Positions 1 to 6,131 of a DNA stretch of 8,947 nucleotides are shown piece after piece. Position numbers and translations under genes: made by a program. Source of the stretch: DATFKA01 sp042095835 (GTDB lineage: Bacteria > Bacteroidota > Bacteroidia > Chitinophagales > Saprospiraceae); the NCBI GenBank assembly GCA_042095835.1, contig JBELML010000174.1:1-8947 (forward strand), in the 5' to 3' direction. How positions within the stretch are numbered: the first letter of the stretch is position 1; each line of letters opens with the position of its first letter. The notes beneath the pieces were generated by a model. That model saw only the letters and a list, made by a program, of their open reading frames with translations. It was not told where the DNA came from and ran no database searches.

Positions 1-105
1 GACCGTATTATAGTTCAGTCCCATCTGATCTGCCAGCCACGTTTGTGACCGGCCCTGGCTTTTGAGGACAGCTTTGATTTGATTTAACTCTTTTTTGGCT
101 GCCAT
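1..105 (-). CDS. XRE/Cro-type helix-turn-helix regulator, N-terminal part (cut by left window edge)
   Basis: The first 35 codons of a small DNA-binding protein are visible, starting at the ATG whose A is base 105. The start is well supported: an in-frame TAA lies 9 bases upstream and no earlier ATG exists. The translation begins MAAKKELNQIKAVLKSQGRS and then carries TWLADQMGLNYNTV, which fits helices 2 and 3 of a Cro/CI fold (the typical 'xxWLAxxxGxxxNTV' pattern). Proteins of this kind are often only 60-100 residues and bind an operator as dimers. It lies downstream of the restriction-modification operon on the same strand, 329 bases after the metallopeptidase stop, so it probably has its own promoter. 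A 14-bp direct repeat sits directly before the ATG and may be its own operator. A role as controller of the restriction operon is inference from position; the C-terminal part cannot be seen. Confidence 0.75.
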   Translation of the reverse strand, partial: MAAKKELNQIKAVLKSQGRSQTWLADQMGLNYNTV

Positions 106-142
106 ACTTAATTATTTTGTGTAAAAAAACTTAATTATTTTG
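106..142. repeat. 14-bp perfect direct repeat abutting the HTH start codon
   Basis: The word ACTTAATTATTTTG occurs at 106-119 and again, without mismatch, at 129-142, a period of 23 bp. Read on the coding strand of the HTH gene, the second copy ends at the base just before its ATG. Two same-sense sites about two helical turns apart, directly upstream of a DNA-binding protein gene, fit an autoregulatory operator or promoter-proximal binding pair. The repeats are A/T-rich, so chance is possible, but 14 identical bases within 37 bp is unlikely to be random. Confidence 0.5.
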
Positions 143-281
143 ATAAAAGCAAATGATTACCTCCTTTTCTATCGAACCCTTGCTAGTAAAATCTAAAGGT
201 TGCTGATGAAAAAATAAGAACAGGTTGGGAGTGTGATTAATACCAAAGATGTGATAAACAGATACTTACGAATAAATATTG

Positions 282-309
282 CAAAAAACATTTCTATAAG
301 AGTTTTTTG
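282..309. terminator. A/T-rich hairpin, possible weak terminator of the operon
   Basis: An 8-bp perfect inverted repeat, CAAAAAAC at 282-289 and GTTTTTTG at 302-309, encloses a 12-base loop, with a further G-C pair possible past one bulged base. Both strands therefore give a T-run inside or just after a stem, as in weak bidirectional terminators. It lies about 126 bases past the metallopeptidase stop and before the HTH gene, a sensible place to end the operon transcript. The stem is poor in GC, so termination efficiency is doubtful. Confidence 0.3.
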
Positions 310-434
310 GCGATTTTATCTTGTGCATCTTGTGATACCCCTCCAAATCCTCTGATAATCATTGATTTAAGTGTCACAAGATTGATCGTTTCATCTTGTG
401 ACAGAAGTTGTGACAGTTTACAAAGTTGCAAGTG
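294..434 (-). other. Open frame in phase with, and directly after, the metallopeptidase stop; possible small protein or gene remnant
   Basis: After the TGA of the metallopeptidase gene (437-435) the same frame stays open for 46 codons to a TAG at 296-294. Possible starts are TTG (431), GTG (377) and ATG (362); the ATG gives 22 residues beginning MIIRGFGGVSQDAQDKIAKK. The fuller translation has Leu-Ser-Gln-Leu, Leu-Ser-Gln-Asp, Val-Ser-Gln-Asp and Ala-Gln-Asp units. Their DNA copies (TCA/GCA-CAA-GAT/CTT at 318-326, 327-335, 393-401, 405-413) are all in this one phase. That phasing hints at coding, but the same repeats include one arm of an inverted repeat and could instead be protein-binding sites. 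I do not recognise the peptide. It may be a small gene, a decayed 3' end of a lost gene, a stop-readthrough extension, or chance. Confidence 0.25.
372..403. promoter_or_regulatory. Perfect 11-bp inverted repeat within a cluster of TTGTGACA-like motifs
   Basis: TGTCACAAGAT at 372-382 is exactly mirrored by ATCTTGTGACA at 393-403 across a 10-base spacer. Related same-sense copies occur at 318-326, 327-335 (ATCTTGTG, 9-bp period) and 408-416 (TTGTGACAG). A palindromic pair with 21-bp centre spacing is typical of a dimeric regulator operator. As RNA it would form a stem of modest stability (4 of 11 pairs GC) with no following T-run, so a classical terminator is unlikely. It lies between the operon end and the HTH gene, so the HTH protein or another local regulator could bind it. 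Confidence 0.4.
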
Positions 435-1151
435 TCAATAATCCCAATCTGCGTGACTGACAGGCAACCTGTTTAATTCATCCTTTAATTGTTTCCAATT
501 TGGGAGATAATAATCCATATAAGACCTAAATTGCTCATTATGATGTCGCTCAAGTAAGTGGACCATTTCGTGGACTAGGATGTATTCTAAGCATTGAATA
601 GGCTTCTTCGATAATTCTAGATTGAGCCAAATTCTTCCACGATCAGTGTTGCAAGATCCCCACTTTGTTTTCATTTGCTTTACTCCCCAAAATTTGACTT
701 TCACGCCAATTTTTTTCTCCCAGAAAGCAATCATTTCGGGGATAAGCTTTTTCAGTTCTGACCTGTACCATTCATTGATTACATTTTTTATGTAATCAGC
801 ACTTGAATTTGGTTTCACATAAAGATCTAAATAGGTCTTACCTTTTAAATCAACTCTTCCGGCACCGGTGGTCTCTTTAATACGTAGTAAATATCTATGA
901 CCTTGAAAATAATGACTTTCTCGCTCCTTATATTCTCGTGGAGTGATGCGTTCTTGATCTTTGAATGTCCTTTGATGACGTTTAATCCAGCCTAATTTGG
1001 CTATTGCAAATAATCGAATAGCCTCTTCTTTAACACGTAACGGAGCTGCAATCCGAACACGGCCAGTGGGAGGATAAACAGCCAGGTGTAAATTTTTAAT
1101 ATCCTTTCGGATAACATCAACAGTAATATCGCCTATCCTGATTTGATCCAT
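435..1151 (-). CDS. YgjP-like zinc metallopeptidase (DUF45 family)
   Basis: This 238-residue protein matches the YgjP/DUF45 metallopeptidases in length and motifs. Visible signatures are the family motif KTKWGSC (161-167), the zinc site HEMVH (194-198) with Glu195 as likely catalytic base, and a downstream His (203 or 204, in RHHNEQF) as probable third ligand. It ends LPVSHADWDY, the usual style of C-terminus for the family. There is no signal peptide or membrane segment, so it should be cytoplasmic. Its ATG shares one base with the hsdR stop (TAATG), implying coupled translation and membership of the operon. Natural substrates of this family are poorly known. Genes of this type are often seen beside type I restriction genes, and a role in turnover or processing of HsdR is a reasonable but unproven inference. 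All expected metal-site residues are present, so it looks active. Confidence 0.9.
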   Translation of the reverse strand: MDQIRIGDITVDVIRKDIKNLHLAVYPPTGRVRIAAPLRVKEEAIRLFAIAKLGWIKRHQRTFKDQERITPREYKERESHYFQGHRYLLRIKETTGAGRVDLKGKTYLDLYVKPNSSADYIKNVINEWYRSELKKLIPEMIAFWEKKIGVKVKFWGVKQMKTKWGSCNTDRGRIWLNLELSKKPIQCLEYILVHEMVHLLERHHNEQFRSYMDYYLPNWKQLKDELNRLPVSHADWDY

Positions 1152-4100
1152 TAGTATTCTCTCTGATTCTTTACAATATCGAAGATCCTGTCAATTTCAT
1201 CCGGCGTAACGATACCTTTTTCTGCAAGAATTTCTTCGATCTTGAGTTTAACTTCTTTTCGCTTGAATTTGTTATCTCGCCAAGCATCCTTCTTAGTGTA
1301 CCGGATTGCCTCATCCAAAAAATTTGCTAAGATTTCATCTTTATTCAAATTATCGTAAAGTGCCCTTTTTGCATTGGTATTTACAGAAGAAGGGTAGGAG
1401 GATGTACTACTTGGCTTCTTAATCTTACGAGTCAACTCAATAATCTCGTCTAGGTATTTTTCGTACTCCGTCGTCTTTTCTTTTCTGAGCTTAATGAGTT
1501 CATCTAAAAGCGCACTCATTTTCTCATAGTACATTGGATTGGTGGGGCTTTCTTCGATGATAACTTTACGAAGATTATTTTCAATGGTTTCCGCCATTGA
1601 GTCTTTATTCTTTCGAATGTTTGGAGGGAGGTTGTCAATTGCATCTTTCCCTTTCTCAACAATTAATTCTACCAAGCTCAAATCATCAAAACTGGAGAGC
1701 ATTCTACTTTCTTCTGCGCCAATATAAGAGTCTATCAAATGACGCATGGCGGGCTCATATTGCTTTAAATCGATATAGTCACCACTCGCAATTTGAACTT
1801 CTTTGCGCAAGTTTTCGTAAAACTTCACTTCTTCTTTGATACGTTGCGCAGTGGCTTGGTGATAGCCTGCTTCTTCCATTTCATCAGCAATATTCGCATA
1901 GGCTCGTATAAGAGAAATGACGGATTTATAAAGGGCAACTCTTCTTGGCTCCGTATCTTTTAGATCGTCCGATTTTTCTGGCTTACCGACAAAATAATGT
2001 TGAAATTGCACCTGCCCCTTAGGAGGTTCTACTGGTTCAATTAAAGCCCTCATAGTTTCCAGAGCATCATCCAAACGCTCTTTTCCTTTTTTCAGGCGAT
2101 CTTGTAACAATCCAGCAACATCTTCATCGTCATAAGCATCAAAAGCCTCTGAGGTATAATCTTTTATGGATTTGTCTAGGCTTTTAAAGAGGTCTTTGTA
2201 GTCAATTACATATCCGTATTCTTTATCATCTCCATCCAATCGGTTCACTCTACAAATGGCCTGAAATAACCCATGATCCTTCATACTTTTATCAATGTAG
2301 AGGTAAGTTGCCGAAGGTGCATCAAAGCCTGTAAGCAGTTTATCCACTACAATGAGTAACTTCATCTGGGCAGGCTCATCAACAAATTTCTTTTTGACAT
2401 CTATTTCAAAGGCTTCGACATCTTTACCATTCAGCATCTTTTGGTAGATATCGTACTTAATCAATTTTTCGGTTAGTCCTTCCCCCGTTTCTTCGCCTTT
2501 AATATCTGCAGTAGATGGAGAAAAAGAGGTAACAATGGCACAATTCTTTAATCCAGCATTTTGGAATAGCTCATAATATCTACAGGCATTGTACACACTT
2601 TCAGAAACCAACATGGCATTGCCTCGACCATTTTGCAGCCGTTCTTTGGTTTCCATATCCAACATGATATCCGCCACAATTTTTTCTAGACGAGATTTAG
2701 AGCTGAATACCTTTTTCAATGTTCCCCATTTCTGTTTTAATTCTGTTTTGGCAAAATCAGTTAGCCCTCTGGTTTTTGCATCAAACCATTGGTCTATCTT
2801 ATTCATGCTACTGATCTTTTGTTCAATGTCTCTCGCTTCGTATCGAAGATCAAGCACCACCTTATCAGCAACAGCTTCATCAAACTTATAGGTATGGATA
2901 TATTTTCCAAATACTTCCAGGCTAGTTTGTTTATCCTTTTTAAGTAGTGGTGTTCCGGTAAAACCAATGAATAGTGCGTTAGGTAAAAGAGCCTTCATGC
3001 CATCATGTAGCTTACCGCTTTGAGTACGGTGACATTCGTCTACAAAGACGTAGATATCACCTTTGGCTTTGAAGTCTGTAGGTAAACCTTCCTTTAAGCT
3101 TTGGATGTATTTGTCTACGTCTTTTTCATTGATCTCATCCTTACCACCGAATTTGTGTACTAAAGAACAAAGTAACCAAGGAGAATTAGAATTAAGCTTA
3201 GCAATTAGATCCTTTCCACTACTGGTTCGGTAAATTTTCTCCTCAACGCCTCTATAAACTTTCTCTATTTGCTCATCTAGTTCTGTTCGGTCGGTGATAA
3301 CCAAGACGCGGGCATTCTCCACATTTTCCCTGATCCATTTGGTGAGCCAAACCATCGTGAGTGATTTGCCACTTCCTTGCGTATGCCAAATAATACCACC
3401 TTCCCGCTTCCTTACATTAGCCTGTGCAGCTTGAATACCAAAATATTGATTTGGTCTGGCCAACTTTTTAATGCCCCGATCGTAGACAATAAAATCTCGC
3501 AGCAGTTCTATGAAACGCTTTTTATTAAGCATCTCAATGATATTCTTATCCAAACGGTGTTCAACAGTAGCTGCTAAATCACGAATTGGTTTAGTTAATT
3601 GTAGTAAATAAGAGTCATTGGGGTTTCGTTCTTCGTTGACTTCCTTCCATCTCAGGTAATACTTTTCTTTGGTTTCTATTGCTCCATAGGCAAGACCTTC
3701 ATGATCACTTCCTGCCATGATAAATTGCAGAGTGGAAAAGAAGGGCTTGATAAAGATATGCTTTTGATTGTCCAGGTTTTGGCGTATCCCTTCGGAAATG
3801 GAAACGGTGCTGCGTTTGAGTTCAATGACCCCCAAAGCAATACCATTAATGTAGAGCACTATGTCAGGACGTTTCTTGTGGACTCCCTTTATACTTACCT
3901 CTTCTGCTATAGCGAAATCATTGTTTAATGGGTTTTTCCAATCTACGAGCCAAATCGTTTCTTTGTTTTGTCCTGTATCTGGTTGAACAGTCACTCCATA
4001 GCGAAGTAAGTTGTAAACTTCTTTATTGACGTAATACAAACTTTTACTTTGGTCAGAAGCAGCCTTAAGGAGTTTGTAAAGTGCTTTCTCGATTAAGTTA

Positions 4101-4279
4101 TTACTATAGTTCTTTTTTAGAAAGGCTCTTAGAATATCGTTTTCGATATTGCTGTTGTTTTCACGGTCTTCCCAGTTGCCTAGATAGCGATAGTCCAGCT
4201 TCTCTTGAAAGAGCTTTATGACTCTATTTTGAGTGATTCGTTCTAGCTGACCAACTTTTGAGACACCTTTCTTTGACAT
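1151..4279 (-). CDS. hsdR: Type I restriction enzyme, R subunit (HsdR endonuclease/translocase)
   Basis: HsdR is the ATP-driven motor and nuclease of the type I complex; with HsdM2-HsdS it translocates unmethylated DNA and cleaves at a distance. At 1042 residues it has the usual full length. The N-terminal nuclease domain shows the PD-(D/E)XK pattern: RPDI with Asp139, then Glu153-Leu-Lys155 in VIELKRS. The superfamily 2 motor follows: Walker A HTQGSGKS (299-306), DECHR (414-418), GFTGTP (439-444), then DKLLTGFDAP (646-655) and QAICRVNR (673-680) for motifs V and VI. The last 350 residues are charged and helical, as expected of the region that docks to the methyltransferase core. The ATG lies 3 bases after the stop of the DUF262-DUF1524 gene, and its stop overlaps the metallopeptidase start. 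No frameshift or lost catalytic residue is visible, so the subunit should be functional. Confidence 0.97.
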   Translation of the reverse strand: MSKKGVSKVGQLERITQNRVIKLFQEKLDYRYLGNWEDRENNSNIENDILRAFLKKNYSNNLIEKALYKLLKAASDQSKSLYYVNKEVYNLLRYGVTVQPDTGQNKETIWLVDWKNPLNNDFAIAEEVSIKGVHKKRPDIVLYINGIALGVIELKRSTVSISEGIRQNLDNQKHIFIKPFFSTLQFIMAGSDHEGLAYGAIETKEKYYLRWKEVNEERNPNDSYLLQLTKPIRDLAATVEHRLDKNIIEMLNKKRFIELLRDFIVYDRGIKKLARPNQYFGIQAAQANVRKREGGIIWHTQGSGKSLTMVWLTKWIRENVENARVLVITDRTELDEQIEKVYRGVEEKIYRTSSGKDLIAKLNSNSPWLLCSLVHKFGGKDEINEKDVDKYIQSLKEGLPTDFKAKGDIYVFVDECHRTQSGKLHDGMKALLPNALFIGFTGTPLLKKDKQTSLEVFGKYIHTYKFDEAVADKVVLDLRYEARDIEQKISSMNKIDQWFDAKTRGLTDFAKTELKQKWGTLKKVFSSKSRLEKIVADIMLDMETKERLQNGRGNAMLVSESVYNACRYYELFQNAGLKNCAIVTSFSPSTADIKGEETGEGLTEKLIKYDIYQKMLNGKDVEAFEIDVKKKFVDEPAQMKLLIVVDKLLTGFDAPSATYLYIDKSMKDHGLFQAICRVNRLDGDDKEYGYVIDYKDLFKSLDKSIKDYTSEAFDAYDDEDVAGLLQDRLKKGKERLDDALETMRALIEPVEPPKGQVQFQHYFVGKPEKSDDLKDTEPRRVALYKSVISLIRAYANIADEMEEAGYHQATAQRIKEEVKFYENLRKEVQIASGDYIDLKQYEPAMRHLIDSYIGAEESRMLSSFDDLSLVELIVEKGKDAIDNLPPNIRKNKDSMAETIENNLRKVIIEESPTNPMYYEKMSALLDELIKLRKEKTTEYEKYLDEIIELTRKIKKPSSTSSYPSSVNTNAKRALYDNLNKDEILANFLDEAIRYTKKDAWRDNKFKRKEVKLKIEEILAEKGIVTPDEIDRIFDIVKNQREY

Positions 4280-4282
4280 AGC

Positions 4283-6130
4283 TTAGTTATTCTTTGATAC
4301 TATTTCCTCACTTTTAACTTTCCTATCTATTCGTTGATTGTTGAATTTCCAAGATTCAAAGGCCAATTCTAGAAGTACTTTTTGCCTTTTGAGGATCGTT
4401 TCTTTTCCCCAAGAGTTGAATGCATATCCGTAATTGGTTTTGAATCGGTTAAGGCCAGTATTCTTACCAATACTGTATTCGTGATGCATGAGATTGGTGG
4501 TAACTACATCAGACTTGGTATATTCATCCTGCTTCTGCTGGTACCAATCTGCACTTAAGTCATTAAAGTTGTTTACTGCTTGATTGATGCTAGATTCCAA
4601 TAGGAGTACATTGCCAAGCTTGTAGACCTTCCCATCGTATTCATCCTTATCCGCAAATTCTTCGGGAATTACTCCGTCCTTCGGCGTTTGTGGCAGAATG
4701 TGTTCTATTTGCAAATTGTAGAAAAAGTCCTTGCCCTTAGCAGGTAAGCCCGATTTTGTCAAAACTGTATTCTCCATTTTGCCGAGAATATATCTTAATC
4801 GATAAAGCGGGTTATAGGCGCGATGGCTAATGTTTAAGAAGGCTGTTTTGAATTGAGGTACCTTCTCGGCGATGTAAGGCACTAGAGTAGCTTCAATAAT
4901 TAATTTAATTTCGTCAACTAACTTTTTGCCACGTAAATCTTTAGCCCACTTTGCAAAAAGTCTTTCATTATTTTTAGCTTGGATCCCCATGGTATTACTA
5001 AAGAAAAAGAAACTTTCAATTTGCTGAGCCAGATATTCTAAAGATTGATCTTCGGCTGTGACATCAAGTGCTAATAGTAGTACTAGATGTTGTCTTGACT
5101 TGTATTTGTTTACAAAGCCTATATTCGTTACGTTAGGGAAGGGCCCGCCGTCTTTTACCAACTCTGTAGCTATTACTAGTTCGGCATACCGTTTTGATAT
5201 CTTCTTCAGTTCTTTGGCAAAAGCAAGTGGTTTGGATTCATACTTTGTTGCTACTTTTCCCTCTGGTGAAATAATCCACTTATAGATATCATCTTCTCTG
5301 ATAACACCGTCGTGGTATCGGGCCATTAGAAAATAACGTAAAAACCGCAATGGGCTACCGTCTTCATTACACTTCTGCAAGTTAGAGATGATCTCTTTCC
5401 AGGTGTCTTTTATTTTTTGAAAGTCCGCTTCATTTGCTTCTGAAAACAGCAGATTCTTAACCAAGTCCATAGCATTAAGACCAGCTCCTCTCTGATTAAT
5501 AGTCTCAAAAATCTTCAAAGCACTGCTTAAATTCTCTGATTCTATAACCACCAATTCAATCTTGGTAAGAAAGTAGCGAACAAAGCTGGTCAAGTTTCCC
5601 AGCCCTTCCTTTAAGTAGCCTTCGAAGTGAGTTTTTAGTTTGGCATGGGCTTGCGCCATTTTTTTGATAGAAGGTGTAATATCGTCTTCATAAACTCCTT
5701 CCTGGATGAGTTTACTTAAGTAGTCTTTGCTTTCCTCGTACTGCAATTCCAGTCTGAGCTTTGTTTCATCGGTAGTGATATCAAAATCAGAAAGCAATTC
5801 TTCGATGTTTTGCAGGTATTTCTTTTGTTTAGTATCCAAATCCTGTGGCTTAAGCAGATCCCTAAAGGCACAAAGAGATAAAACCAAGGTGGTTAGGCGC
5901 TGCTGTCCATCGATAACATCAAACTTCCCATTGTTTTCAACAATAATGATTGACCCAATGAAATAGCTTTTTTGCAGGCTAGTATTGGCCTCATATTCAT
6001 TATCGATGTCCATAATAAACTGTTCGACCTGATCATCAGGTTGCCAAACATATTCCCTTTGGTAATCCGGAACCAAAAAGAAGTAATCCTTCAATTTGGT
6101 TATACTTTTTACTTCTGCTTTGATTTCCAT
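4283..6130 (-). CDS. DUF262-DUF1524 (GmrSD-type) nuclease nested in the type I operon
   Basis: This 615-residue protein joins the two halves of a GmrSD-type restriction factor. The N-terminal DUF262 (ParB-like, nucleotide-using) domain shows PDYQREYVW (21-29), the hallmark DGQQR (74-78) and FETINQRGAGLNAMDLVKN (208-226). The C-terminal DUF1524 (HNH-type nuclease) shows IEHILPQ (475-481, His477 and Pro480) and then LGNVLLL with Asn507, Asn516 and Asn520. Known relatives are type IV GmrSD, which cuts glucosylated hydroxymethylcytosine DNA, the BREX-associated BrxU, and SspE, which responds to phosphorothioate marks. Both catalytic centres look intact. It starts 1 base after the hsdS stop and ends 3 bases before the hsdR ATG, so it is fully embedded in the operon. 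It may attack modified phage DNA that the type I enzyme cannot cut, or depend on the HsdM mark; the sequence cannot decide between these. Confidence 0.92.
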   Translation of the reverse strand: MEIKAEVKSITKLKDYFFLVPDYQREYVWQPDDQVEQFIMDIDNEYEANTSLQKSYFIGSIIIVENNGKFDVIDGQQRLTTLVLSLCAFRDLLKPQDLDTKQKKYLQNIEELLSDFDITTDETKLRLELQYEESKDYLSKLIQEGVYEDDITPSIKKMAQAHAKLKTHFEGYLKEGLGNLTSFVRYFLTKIELVVIESENLSSALKIFETINQRGAGLNAMDLVKNLLFSEANEADFQKIKDTWKEIISNLQKCNEDGSPLRFLRYFLMARYHDGVIREDDIYKWIISPEGKVATKYESKPLAFAKELKKISKRYAELVIATELVKDGGPFPNVTNIGFVNKYKSRQHLVLLLALDVTAEDQSLEYLAQQIESFFFFSNTMGIQAKNNERLFAKWAKDLRGKKLVDEIKLIIEATLVPYIAEKVPQFKTAFLNISHRAYNPLYRLRYILGKMENTVLTKSGLPAKGKDFFYNLQIEHILPQTPKDGVIPEEFADKDEYDGKVYKLGNVLLLESSINQAVNNFNDLSADWYQQKQDEYTKSDVVTTNLMHHEYSIGKNTGLNRFKTNYGYAFNSWGKETILKRQKVLLELAFESWKFNNQRIDRKVKSEEIVSKNN

Positions 6131-6131
6131 C

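Larger units (their letters stand above)
106..434. other. Intergenic region between the metallopeptidase gene and the HTH gene
   Basis: This 329-base stretch separates the end of the operon from the HTH gene. One hand-counted line (241-300) is 25% GC, well below the genes. It contains, from right to left, an in-phase open frame with repeated TCA-CAA-GAT codons (434-294), a perfect inverted repeat (372-403), an A/T-rich hairpin (282-309) and the 14-bp direct repeat (106-142). I found no tRNA, rRNA, CRISPR or insertion-sequence end in it, and no convincing complete promoter. Bases 143-281 hold nothing I can assign apart from an isolated Shine-Dalgarno-like octamer at 159-166. Confidence 0.6.

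Noticed and set aside
126..153. Possible Bacteroidota promoter for the HTH gene (TTTG at 153-150, TAAGTTTT at 133-126, minus strand)
   Set aside because: The -7 box matches 7 of 8 positions, but spacing is 16 bases instead of about 19-21, and the region is so A/T-rich that such matches are expected by chance.
171..179. GGGTTCGAT on the minus strand, resembling a tRNA T-loop and a possible att site
   Set aside because: The flanking bases do not pair as a T-stem, and no acceptor, anticodon or D arm can be folded around it. No duplicate that would mark an att site was found in the window.
372..403. The 11-bp inverted repeat as a rho-independent terminator
   Set aside because: The stem is only 4/11 GC, the loop is 10 bases and no T-run follows on either strand; an operator is a better reading.
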